Below are positions 24,492-32,290 of a DNA stretch of 64,000 bases, one piece after another. Source of the stretch: Streptomyces sp. H39-S7 (lineage in GTDB: Bacteria; Actinomycetota; Actinomycetes; Streptomycetales; Streptomycetaceae); NCBI RefSeq assembly GCF_027158205.1, contig NZ_JAPVLU010000033.1, positions 49,481-113,480 of the forward strand, written 5' to 3'. Both the position numbers and the translations under genes were made by a program. The notes beneath the pieces were generated by a model. The model had not been told where the DNA came from. It saw only the letters and a program-made list of their open reading frames with translations, and did no database searches. The number at the start of each line of letters is the position of its first letter. Positions within the stretch are counted from its first letter, which is position 1.

Positions 24492-25607
24492 TCAGCCGGT
24501 CTCCGTTCCCGAGCCGAGGGTGATCGCGTCGGCGACCTCCGCGACGCGGGCCGACTCCTCGGCGGCGAAGCGCTCGGCGTCCAGCTTCTCGGCGATCTCC
24601 TCGTCCTCGGCCATGAGCAGGTCGAGGTTGGAGTCGCCCATTTCGAAGACGCCCATATCGACGTACGCCTTCTGCAGCCGGGGACCCCACAGGCCGATGT
24701 CCTTCACGCACGGCACGATCCGGCTGAAGAGCAGCTGACGGAAGAGGTGGAGGTACTCGGAATTCTCGCTGAGTTCCTCGGCGTCCTTTCGCGGGATTCC
24801 GAAGTTCTCCAGCACCTCGACCCCGCGCAGCCGGTCGCGCATCAGATAGCAGCCCTCGATGACGAATTCCTCGCGCTCCCGGAGTTCACCGTCGCTGAGC
24901 TGCTTGTAGTAGTCGCGCAGCGCCATTCGCCCGAAGGCGACGTGCCGGGCCTCGTCCTGCATGATGTAGGCCAGGATCTGCTTGGGAAGCGGCTTGTCCG
25001 TGGTGTCGCGGAGCATGCCGAACGCGGCGAGGGCGAGTCCTTCGATGAGGACCTGCATTCCGAGGTAGGGCATGTCCCAGCGGGAATCGCGCAGTGTGTC
25101 GCCGAGCAGTCCCTGGAGCTGGTCGTTGATCGGATAGAGCATCCCGACCTTTTCCTGAAGGAACCTGGCGTATATCTCGGCGTGCCGCGCCTCGTCCATG
25201 GTCTGGGTCGCGGAGTAGAACTTGGCGTCCAGATCGGGAACGGATTCGACGATGCGGGCGGCGCAGACCATGGCGCCCTGCTCGCCGTGGAGGAACTGGC
25301 TGAACTGCCAGGAGGCGTAATGCCGCCGCAGGTCCTTCTTGTTCTGTTCGTTCATCGTGTCCCAGTAGCGGGACCCGTAGATCGTGAGCGCCTCGTCCGG
25401 GACGCCGAGCGGGTCGTAGGGGTCGACCTCCAGGTCCCAGTCGATCCTCCTGACGGCGTCCCACTGCTTGTCCTTGCCCTTCTGGTAGAGGGCCAGCAGC
25501 CGGTCGCGCCCGTCGTCGTACTCCCAGGAGAAGCGGGCGGCACCGCTCGCCGAGACTTCCCAGAGCGCTTCGGCCGGTGCATTCGTGTACAGCTCGTGCG
25601 TCGACAC
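24492..25607 (-). CDS. Ferritin-like diiron protein
   Basis: This 371-residue helical protein has two carboxylate-bridged iron ligand sets: HGEQGAM and MDEARHAEIY in the first pair, IEGLAL and QDEARHVAFG in the second. This E...DExxH...E...DExxH pattern is that of ferritin-like oxidases and ribonucleotide reductase R2-like proteins. The reaction is unknown. It diverges from an AurF-like diiron gene, with 149 bp between starts, and a TetR gene follows that one. The acidic C-terminal tail (about 330-371) lies beyond the four-helix core. Start ATG 25607 (MSTHELYTN) is preceded by GAGGAGG. Confidence 0.87.
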   Translation of the reverse strand: MSTHELYTNAPAEALWEVSASGAARFSWEYDDGRDRLLALYQKGKDKQWDAVRRIDWDLEVDPYDPLGVPDEALTIYGSRYWDTMNEQNKKDLRRHYASWQFSQFLHGEQGAMVCAARIVESVPDLDAKFYSATQTMDEARHAEIYARFLQEKVGMLYPINDQLQGLLGDTLRDSRWDMPYLGMQVLIEGLALAAFGMLRDTTDKPLPKQILAYIMQDEARHVAFGRMALRDYYKQLSDGELREREEFVIEGCYLMRDRLRGVEVLENFGIPRKDAEELSENSEYLHLFRQLLFSRIVPCVKDIGLWGPRLQKAYVDMGVFEMGDSNLDLLMAEDEEIAEKLDAERFAAEESARVAEVADAITLGSGTETG

Positions 25608-25727
25608 TGACGCCTCCTCGTCACTCGCCCGAATTCCTTACGGGGTGCGGTCGTTGGCCGTGCAGTCGTTGGCAGACTCACACGTGGGTTACCGCCGGGT
25701 CAACAAGTTCTGCGCGAGGGATTGACG

Positions 25728-25743
25728 TGCTTGCTGACAAGCA
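25728..25743. promoter_or_regulatory. TetR-like operator between the divergent diiron genes
   Basis: TGCTTG-CTGA-CAAGCA is a perfect 6-bp inverted repeat with a 4-nt centre. It directly follows a TTGACG hexamer (25722-25727) and ends 13 bp before the AurF-like start codon. Size and placement suit a TetR-family operator, and a TetR gene lies downstream of the AurF-like gene. Confidence 0.5.
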
Positions 25744-25756
25744 GTCTCATAAGCGT

Positions 25757-26659
25757 ATGGCCCCCATCATGACCAAGATCACGGAGCGCGAGAAGGTCGC
25801 GGAGCGGCTGCTGGCCGCCTCCGCCCGACACTCCTTCGACCCCGACACCGAGCTGGACTGGGACGCCCCGTTCGAGGACGGGAAGTGGTTCTGGCCCCCT
25901 GAGCTGTGCTCTCTCTACGACACCCCGCTGTGGAAGCACATGTCGCAGGAGCAGCGCATTGCGCTGAGCCGGCACGAGGGCGCGAGCATCGCCTCGATGG
26001 GCATCTGGTTCGAGGTCATCCTGATGCAGTTGCTCGCCCGGCACATCTACGCCCTCGACCCCACCAGCCAGCACGTCCGGTACGCGCTGACCGAGGTCGC
26101 CGACGAGTGCCGGCACTCGATGATGTTCGGCCGGCTGGTCAAGAAGTCCGCCACCCCGGTCTACCGGCCCAGCAGGCTCAACCTCAACCTGGGCCGGATC
26201 CTGAAGACGTACGCCACCACGCCGGGCGCCTTCACCGGGACGCTGCTCGTCGAGGAGATCCTCGACTGGATGCAGCGGCTGACCTTCCCGGACGAGCGCG
26301 TCCAGCCGCTGGTGCGCGGGGTGACCCGGATCCATGTGGTCGAGGAGGCCCGGCACGTGCGGTACGCCCGGGAGGAGCTGACCCGCCAGATGTCGACCGC
26401 CCCCCGCTGGGAGCGCGAGCTCACCCGGCTGACCTCAGGAGAGATCGCCAGGGTCGTGGCGGGCTCGCTGATCAGCCCGAAGGTGTACACGGCGGTCGGG
26501 CTCGACCCGGCCTACGCGATGGCGCAGGTGAAGGCCAGCGGCCACCGCCGGGACGTCATGCTGCAGTCCGCGAAGCGGCTCGTCGAGTTCCTGGAGGAAA
26601 TCGACGTGCTGCGCGGCCCCGGCCGCCGGCTGTGGCGCGCCTCGGGACTGCTGGCCTGA
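25757..26659 (+). CDS. AurF-like diiron oxygenase
   Basis: This 300-residue protein resembles the AurF/p-aminobenzoate N-oxygenase family. Iron-binding motifs are EGASIASMG (first Glu), EVADECRHSMMFG (DExxH), VEEILDW (Glu) and HVVEEARHVRYAREE (EExxH). The family uses a diiron-peroxo centre to oxidise amines or similar groups. ATG 25757 lacks a good Shine-Dalgarno sequence; the internal ATG 25769 (MTKITERE) is a possible alternative start. It is divergent from a second diiron protein and precedes a TetR regulator by 70 bp. The substrate is unknown. Confidence 0.86.
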   Translation: MAPIMTKITEREKVAERLLAASARHSFDPDTELDWDAPFEDGKWFWPPELCSLYDTPLWKHMSQEQRIALSRHEGASIASMGIWFEVILMQLLARHIYALDPTSQHVRYALTEVADECRHSMMFGRLVKKSATPVYRPSRLNLNLGRILKTYATTPGAFTGTLLVEEILDWMQRLTFPDERVQPLVRGVTRIHVVEEARHVRYAREELTRQMSTAPRWERELTRLTSGEIARVVAGSLISPKVYTAVGLDPAYAMAQVKASGHRRDVMLQSAKRLVEFLEEIDVLRGPGRRLWRASGLLA

Positions 26660-26729
26660 ACGGCCCCTTACGGCCTGGTGCGCGGTCGTCACCGGACCCG
26701 CCCCCGGCCCCAGCGGTTAGGCTGCGCCC

Positions 26730-27485
26730 ATGAACGGCAGCGCGGCGCCCGCATACCGCCGACTCAGCGTCGAGCAACGCCGTACGCAGTTGCTCGCGGC
26801 AGCGGTGGACCTCTTCGGGCACCACCGCCCCGAGGACGTGTCCGTCGACGACGTCGCGGCGGCGGCGGGGGTGTCGCGGCCGCTGGTCTACCGGTACTTC
26901 CCAGGTGGCAAACAGCAGTTGTACGAGGCCGCGATGCACAATGCCGCCGATGAGCTGATGAAGTGCTTCATCGAACCGTCGCAGGGGGCGCCGACGCAGC
27001 GCCTCGCGCACGCCCTGGACCGCTATCTCGCCTTCGTCGACGAGCACGACGCCGCCTACTCCGCGCTGCTGCGCGGCGGCAGCGTGGCGGAGACCAGCAG
27101 GACGGGCGCGATCGTCGACGGGGTCCGGCGCGGCGCGGCCGAGCAGGTGCTGCTGCACCTGGGGGCGCCGAATCCCGGCCCGCGCCTCGCGATGATGGTC
27201 CGCTCCTGGATCGCCTCCGTGGAGGCGGTCTCGCTGACCTGGCTGGACGAGGGCAAGCAGCCGCCGCTGCCGGAGCTGCGCGGCTGGCTCGTCGACCATC
27301 TCACCGGCCTGCTGGTGGTCACCGCGACCACCGACCTGGAGACGGCCGAGGTCGCCGCGGCGGCGCTGGCCCTGGAGACGCCCGACAGCCCGGCCGGCGA
27401 ACTGGCGCTGCGGCTGGCCCCGATCGCGGAGGCCGTCGCGCATCTGCTCCCCGACAGCGACGGCCGTGGGATGCTGGGCGCGTGA
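26730..27485 (+). CDS. TetR-family transcriptional regulator
   Basis: This is a 251-residue regulator. The N-terminal HTH is clear (RRTQLLAAAVDLFGHHRPED, then VSVDDVAAAAGVSRPLVYRYF), followed by an all-helical ligand-binding domain of about 180 residues. It is likely a repressor of the two divergent diiron genes through the palindrome at 25728-25743. It overlaps the next small gene by 4 nt (GTGA), so the two are co-translated. The ligand is unknown. Confidence 0.92.
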   Translation: MNGSAAPAYRRLSVEQRRTQLLAAAVDLFGHHRPEDVSVDDVAAAAGVSRPLVYRYFPGGKQQLYEAAMHNAADELMKCFIEPSQGAPTQRLAHALDRYLAFVDEHDAAYSALLRGGSVAETSRTGAIVDGVRRGAAEQVLLHLGAPNPGPRLAMMVRSWIASVEAVSLTWLDEGKQPPLPELRGWLVDHLTGLLVVTATTDLETAEVAAAALALETPDSPAGELALRLAPIAEAVAHLLPDSDGRGMLGA

Positions 27486-27778
27486 GAAGCGAGAACACGG
27501 AGTTCGTCGGCGGCCCGCTGGACGGGCGCCTGATGGGCGTCCTGGTGGGCGCGACCGGGCAGCCGCCGAAGGTGTACACCGTGCCGGTGCCGGACGCCGA
27601 CGGGGGCAAACCGGTGGTGCACGTCTACCACCGCGAGCCGAGCCCCGGCCCGCGCGCGGCACGGCAGACCCGGTGGGTCTTCGTGTACGACCCCGAGGGG
27701 ACCGTGCCCGACACCCGGCTGAGGTGGCCGTGGTCGAGGAGCGTACGGAACAAGGGGACGCGTCCGTCCGGGGATTGA
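27482..27778 (+). CDS. Conserved hypothetical protein, 98 aa
   Basis: This is a small soluble protein starting at GTG 27482 inside the TetR stop (GTGA). It begins RSENTEFVGGPLDGRLMGVL and contains YTVPVPDADGG and TRWVFVYDPEG, then a basic tail. The pattern FVGGPLDG recurs in small conserved actinobacterial and phage-related proteins of unknown role. No catalytic motif is seen. The operon link to the TetR gene is the only functional hint. The open frame continues upstream to 26963 only as a shadow of the TetR gene. Confidence 0.7.
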   Translation: MRSENTEFVGGPLDGRLMGVLVGATGQPPKVYTVPVPDADGGKPVVHVYHREPSPGPRAARQTRWVFVYDPEGTVPDTRLRWPWSRSVRNKGTRPSGD

Positions 27779-27840
27779 CGACATAACGGCAGATGACGGC
27801 CGCGCGGGGATGCGGCGTCCGGCGGGTGTCGCACGGGTGT

Positions 27841-27874
27841 TGGTTCAGACCATTGACAGGATTGGTCCAGACCT
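27841..27874 (+). promoter_or_regulatory. Chitinase promoter direct repeats overlapping -35
   Basis: Two 12-bp direct repeats, TGGTTCAGACCA (27841-27852) and TGGTCCAGACCT (27863-27874), are 22 bp apart start to start, two helical turns. Between them lies TTGACA (27853-27858) as the -35. Streptomyces chitinase promoters are known for such TGGTCCAGACCT pairs, and the sequence also resembles DasR sites. Control by chitin-derived sugars is expected. Confidence 0.85.
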
Positions 27875-27940
27875 GTTTGCTGCGCCTTGTCAGGCGCGCC
27901 GCGTCGTGCGCACTCCTTGAAGCAGAAGGAGCATCCCCCC

Positions 27941-29590
27941 GTGCTCACATCCCCCTTCCGCGGCCGGTCGAGATCCGCCATCGCCGGTGCGGCCACTCTC
28001 GCCTGTGTCGCCACCCTCGGCGGCCTGGTCGCGCTCGCCCCCGCCGCCTCCGCCGGCGAGTTCCTGGTCAACGGCGGCTTCGAGACCGGATCCCTGTCCG
28101 GCTGGACCTGCGACACGAGCGCCAAAGCCGTCACCGGGCAGGCCAAGAGCGGGAGTTACGCGCTCGCCGGCACCCCGGGCGCGGGCGACACCGCCCAGTG
28201 CAAGCAGACCGTCACCGTCGCGCCGAACACCGCGTACACCTTCTCCGCGCAGGTCAAGGGCTCGTACGTGTACATCGGCGTGGACGGCGGCGCCAGCACC
28301 TGGACGCCCGGCACCGGTGGCGCGTACCAGCAGCTGAGCGTCAACTTCACGACCGGCGCGAGCCAGACCAGCGCCACGGTCTACCTGCACGGCTGGTACG
28401 GCCAGCCGGCCTACTACGCCGACGACGCCTCGCTCAGCGGGCCGGGCGGCCCGACCAACCCGCCCACGACACCGCCCACGACTCCCCCCACCACCCCGCC
28501 GACGACGCCCCCCACGACGCCGCCGACCACTCCCCCCACCACGCCGCCCACCACCCCGCCGCCCTCCGGCGGACTGCCCACCCACGCGCTGGTCGGCTAC
28601 CTGCACGCGAGCTTCGCCAACGGTGCGGGCTACACCCGCATGGCCGACGTCCCCAGCACCTGGAACGTCATCGACCTGGCCTTCGGTGAGCCGACTTCCG
28701 TCACCTCCGGCGACATCCGCTTCAACCGCTGCCCCGCGACCGAGTGCGCCGGCGTCGAGTCGGACGCCGAGTTCAAGGCCGCCATCCAGGCCAAGCAGGC
28801 CCAGGGCAAGAAGGTCGTCATCTCCATCGGCGGCCAGAACGGCCAGGTCCAGCTGACCACCGCCGCGGCCCGCGACACCTTCGTCTCCTCGGTGAGCGCG
28901 ATCATCGACAAGTGGGGGCTCAACGGCCTCGACATCGACTTCGAGGGCCACTCGCTCTCCCTCAACACCGGCGACACCGACTTCAAGAACCCGACGACGC
29001 CGGTCGTGGTCAACCTGATCTCCGCGCTGAAGACCCTCAAGGCCAAGTACGGCAGCGGCTTCGTCCTGACGATGGCCCCGGAGACCTTCTTCGTACAGCT
29101 CGGCTACCAGTACTACGGCTCGGGCCCGTGGGGCGGCCAGGACCCGCGCGCCGGCGCCTACCTGCCCGTGATCTACGCGATGCGCGGCGATCTGACCCTC
29201 CTGCACGTGCAGGACTACAACTCGGGTTCGATCATGGGCCTGGACAACCAGTACCACTCCATGGGCGGCGCGGACTTCCACATCGCCATGACCGACATGC
29301 TCCTCACCGGCTTCCCCGTCGCGGGCAACACCGCCAACATGTTCCCGCCGCTGGCGCCCTCGCAGATCGCCATCGGCATGCCGGCGAGCACCAACGCCGG
29401 CAACGGCTACACCGCTCCCGCCGAGGTGAACAAGGCGCTGGACTGCCTCACCAAGAAGACGAACTGCGGCAGCTACACCACCCACGGCACCTGGCCCGCC
29501 CTGCGCGGCCTGATGACCTGGTCGGTGAACTGGGACAAGTACAGCAACTGGGAGTTCTCCAACAATTTCCGGTCGTACTTCGGAAGCTGA
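27941..29590 (+). CDS. Secreted GH18 chitinase with N-terminal carbohydrate-binding module
   Basis: This is a 549-residue extracellular enzyme. A signal peptide (1-38, ending APAASA) is followed by a carbohydrate-binding module (GEFLVNGGFETGSLSGWTC to about 165), a PTTPP-repeat linker (about 170-208) and a GH18 barrel. The catalytic motif is LNGLDIDFEG, with acid Glu335 and Asp331/Asp333. The first Asp of the common DxxDxDxE is Asn328, as in some bacterial subfamilies. AGAAGGAG precedes GTG 27941. The promoter carries the chitinase direct repeats. The product hydrolyses chitin. Confidence 0.95.
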   Translation: MLTSPFRGRSRSAIAGAATLACVATLGGLVALAPAASAGEFLVNGGFETGSLSGWTCDTSAKAVTGQAKSGSYALAGTPGAGDTAQCKQTVTVAPNTAYTFSAQVKGSYVYIGVDGGASTWTPGTGGAYQQLSVNFTTGASQTSATVYLHGWYGQPAYYADDASLSGPGGPTNPPTTPPTTPPTTPPTTPPTTPPTTPPTTPPTTPPPSGGLPTHALVGYLHASFANGAGYTRMADVPSTWNVIDLAFGEPTSVTSGDIRFNRCPATECAGVESDAEFKAAIQAKQAQGKKVVISIGGQNGQVQLTTAAARDTFVSSVSAIIDKWGLNGLDIDFEGHSLSLNTGDTDFKNPTTPVVVNLISALKTLKAKYGSGFVLTMAPETFFVQLGYQYYGSGPWGGQDPRAGAYLPVIYAMRGDLTLLHVQDYNSGSIMGLDNQYHSMGGADFHIAMTDMLLTGFPVAGNTANMFPPLAPSQIAIGMPASTNAGNGYTAPAEVNKALDCLTKKTNCGSYTTHGTWPALRGLMTWSVNWDKYSNWEFSNNFRSYFGS

Positions 29591-29622
29591 CACCAACCAG
29601 CGGCAACCCGACGCAACCACGC

Positions 29623-29660
29623 ACCGCCCCCGTCCGGACTGGCTTCCGGCCGGGGGCGGT
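29623..29660 (+). terminator. Hairpin terminator after chitinase gene
   Basis: ACCGCCCCCG (29623-29632) pairs perfectly with CGGGGGCGGT (29651-29660) around an 18-nt loop, 32 bp after the chitinase stop. It is a likely intrinsic terminator of the high-GC type without a U-run. Confidence 0.65.
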
Positions 29661-29704
29661 CGTACTCTCCCTCGACAGGTCCAGGCCAGAGGGGGCACGC
29701 ACAC

Positions 29705-30943
29705 ATGTCGGACCAGCCCGCCGGAATGTCGCGCCGGGCCCTGCTGACGGTGTCCTTCGGCGGCGCCGCGATGGCGAGCGCGGCCGGGATCGCCTGGCTG
29801 CGCAAAGGCCCCGGCACGGCCCGCGAGAAGGCCGCCGGCGGCGACCCCTCCGGCAGCCCGGCCGCGCGCCCCCGCACCAGGGGCCCCCGGCCGCCCGGCA
29901 GCGCGCCGCCCCCGCTGTGGACGTACCAGGGCCCCGAACTGGTGGACGTCGCGCCGGTGGCGGTGAGCGACACCCTCCTCGTCCTCAAGGGGTACGACGG
30001 CCTGATCGGCCTCGACCCCCGCACCGGGAAGCCGCTGTGGACCGCCGGCGGCTTCGAACCCGACGGCTCGCCGGTGGCCACCGGTGACGGCCTGCTCGCG
30101 GACGTGGCCTCCACCGTCGGCGCCACCGCCCCGCGCGCGGTCGACCCGGCCGCCAGGGGCCGGGTCCGCTGGACCCTGGAGCCCGCGGCCGGCCTCCGCT
30201 TCGCCCAGGACGCGCTGCTGGCCTCCGACGGCCGCGCGCTGTATCTGACCGCGTCCCAGGGCAGCCCGCTCGACGACGACTACACCGCCCTGCTGCTCGC
30301 CTACGACCTCAGGGACCGCCGCGAACTGTGGCGGACGACCGCCGGGCACAGCCCCTCCGAGGCGCCCACGGCGGTGCTGGCCGGCGACCGACTGCTGTAC
30401 TGCGACGGCGGCGCCCTGACCTCCCTCGACCGGCGGACCGGCGACCGGCAGTGGACGCGCGCCCTGCCGGGGGCCGGCAACGGCCGCCCGGCGGTCGCCG
30501 GCCCGCGGGCCTACGTGGCGGGCGGCGGGGTCACCGCCATCGCCCTCGACGACGGCGCCGTCGCCTGGCGCCACAGCCCCCGCGACCGGACGTACAGCGA
30601 TCCGGTCGTCGCCGACGGCGTCCTGTACGCCACCGGATCCGCCGCGGGCGTGCTCGCCCTCGACGCCCGCACCGGCGCCCCGCTGTGGGAGAGCGGCCCC
30701 GCGACACCGCTGGGCACCCAGTGCGCGCCGGTGGTGCACGGCGGAGTACTGCACGCACCCACCGCCGGGGGCCGGCCGTGCGTCGCCGCGTTCGACGTCC
30801 GCACCCGCAAGGCGGTGTGGAGCTACCGGGTCCCCGGAGCGGGAACCGGAAGCGGAACCGCCGCGGGCATACGCCTCGTCACCCGGGGTAGCGTCCTGTT
30901 CGTTCAGAACGGGAACTCGGTGACGGCACTGCCGATGGGCTGA
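29705..30943 (+). CDS. Exported PQQ-like beta-propeller protein
   Basis: This is a 412-residue protein. The N-terminus MSRRALLTVSFGG followed by a hydrophobic stretch looks like a Tat-type signal or membrane anchor. A Pro/Arg-rich linker (about 45-75) precedes repeats of the PQQ/quinoprotein propeller type, for example LIGLDPRTGKPLWTAGG, LTSLDRRTGDRQWTRAL and VLALDARTGAPLWESG. Such propellers often bind partners rather than PQQ, and in Streptomyces they also occur fused to Ser/Thr kinases; no kinase domain is present here. The function is unknown, and no operon partner is evident. Confidence 0.82.
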   Translation: MSDQPAGMSRRALLTVSFGGAAMASAAGIAWLRKGPGTAREKAAGGDPSGSPAARPRTRGPRPPGSAPPPLWTYQGPELVDVAPVAVSDTLLVLKGYDGLIGLDPRTGKPLWTAGGFEPDGSPVATGDGLLADVASTVGATAPRAVDPAARGRVRWTLEPAAGLRFAQDALLASDGRALYLTASQGSPLDDDYTALLLAYDLRDRRELWRTTAGHSPSEAPTAVLAGDRLLYCDGGALTSLDRRTGDRQWTRALPGAGNGRPAVAGPRAYVAGGGVTAIALDDGAVAWRHSPRDRTYSDPVVADGVLYATGSAAGVLALDARTGAPLWESGPATPLGTQCAPVVHGGVLHAPTAGGRPCVAAFDVRTRKAVWSYRVPGAGTGSGTAAGIRLVTRGSVLFVQNGNSVTALPMG

Positions 30944-31076
30944 GCAGGTGGCGGGGGACACCGCAGGGGTGACCGGATTGAGCGGAATCGCCTATTCCCA
31001 CTGTCGAAGATACGACAACCCATGACAGGATCTTGACGCAGCAGGTGATCACCGCTGTGCGAACGGAAGTGAGGGG

Positions 31077-32234
31077 ATGTCAGTGGCCCGACGGAACCGT
31101 GGGTGGATCCACCGAGCGGTGATATGCGGTGCGCTCCTCGCGGCCGCCGCGCTCTCGCTCCCCGCCCAGCAAGCGGCCGCCGCACCCCATGACCCCCCGT
31201 CACAGCCGCTGGTCCAGCTGCTGACCCAGCTCCAGACGCTGTACCTGCAGACCGAGCAGGCCACCGAGGCCTTCAACAAGGCCAAGGAAGCCGCGACCAA
31301 GCAGCAGGCCACGGCCATCGCGCTGGACAAGCAGCTCGCCGACCAGCGGGTCGCGGTCGCCGAGGCGCGCGACCAGATCGGGATGCTCGCCCGCCGGCAG
31401 TACCAGGACGGCGGAGTCTCGCCGTACCTCAACCTGCTGGTCGCCGACGAGCCGCAGGACCTCTTCTCGCAGAAGCACCTGCTGCAGCGGGCCGCGGGCA
31501 GCGAGGCCGAGCTCCTGGAGCAGCTGAAGGGCGGCGAGCAGCGGATCGCCGTGCTGAACGCCGGCGCCCAGGCCGCGCTCGGCCAGGCGCAGCTGCTGCA
31601 GACCCAGCAGGGCGCCGCGAAGGCGCAGGTCGAGGAGCACCTCAAGCGCGTCGAGACGATCATCGCGGGCCTGACAGGTGTTCAGCTCGAGGAGCTCCAG
31701 AAGCTCGAGGAGCAGGGCATCAACCAGGCCCAGAGCGACTTCCTGGACTCCAAGGCCCTCGGCACCGGCAGCCGGACGCCCTCCGAGACGGGCAACCGCG
31801 CGGTCGGCTACGCGTTCCTGCAGCTCGGCAAGCCCTACATCTGGGGCGACGAGGGACCGAACTCGTACGACTGCTCGGGGCTCACCTCCCAGGCCTGGCT
31901 GCACGCCGGGAAGGCCATCCCGCGCACCAGCCAGGAGCAGTGGGCGCAGCTGCCCAAGGTGCCGATGAGCCTGTTGCGCCCCGGCGACCTCGTCATCTAC
32001 TTCCCGGGCGCGACGCATGTCGCCATCTACATCGGCAACGGTCTCGTCATCCAGGCGCCGCGTCCCGGCGCCTTCGTGAAGGTCTCCCCCATCGCCGCCA
32101 ACCCGATCCTCGGAGCGGTCAGGCCCGACTCGGCGCAGGGCCCGATGAAGGACTACGTCCCGCCGGCCGTTCCCCGGGCGGACGCGGCGACGCCGATGGA
32201 CGGCGGCTCCGACCGGGGCAACAACATCGGCTGA
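31077..32234 (+). CDS. Secreted NlpC/P60 peptidoglycan hydrolase
   Basis: This is a 385-residue secreted hydrolase. A signal peptide (1-36, ending AAAAP) is followed by a long coiled-coil region (about 40-225, rich in Q, A, E and K). The C-terminal NlpC/P60 domain has the catalytic Cys in SYDCSGLTSQAWLHAG and the catalytic His in GATHVAIYIG. The family cleaves D-Glu-mDAP-type bonds in peptidoglycan stems. The coiled coil probably controls access, as in RipA-like proteins. AGTGAGGGG precedes ATG 31077. It converges on the flavin monooxygenase gene with a strong hairpin between. Confidence 0.92.
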   Translation: MSVARRNRGWIHRAVICGALLAAAALSLPAQQAAAAPHDPPSQPLVQLLTQLQTLYLQTEQATEAFNKAKEAATKQQATAIALDKQLADQRVAVAEARDQIGMLARRQYQDGGVSPYLNLLVADEPQDLFSQKHLLQRAAGSEAELLEQLKGGEQRIAVLNAGAQAALGQAQLLQTQQGAAKAQVEEHLKRVETIIAGLTGVQLEELQKLEEQGINQAQSDFLDSKALGTGSRTPSETGNRAVGYAFLQLGKPYIWGDEGPNSYDCSGLTSQAWLHAGKAIPRTSQEQWAQLPKVPMSLLRPGDLVIYFPGATHVAIYIGNGLVIQAPRPGAFVKVSPIAANPILGAVRPDSAQGPMKDYVPPAVPRADAATPMDGGSDRGNNIG

Positions 32235-32244
32235 GGAACCGGAA

Positions 32245-32283
32245 AGGGGCCGGGCGGCTCGTACCACGAGCGGCCCGGCCCCT
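32245..32283. terminator. Bidirectional hairpin between convergent genes
   Basis: AGGGGCCGGGC and GCTCGT pair with ACGAGC and GCCCGGCCCCT across one G-G mismatch and a 3-nt loop, about 39 nt in all. It lies in the 56-bp gap between the NlpC/P60 gene and the flavin monooxygenase gene. Confidence 0.75.
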
Positions 32284-32290
32284 CCGTGCG

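Noticed and set aside
30944..31076. ydaO/c-di-AMP riboswitch upstream of the NlpC/P60 gene
   Set aside because: Many Streptomyces cell-wall hydrolase genes have one, but this 133-bp leader lacks the conserved motifs and is too short.
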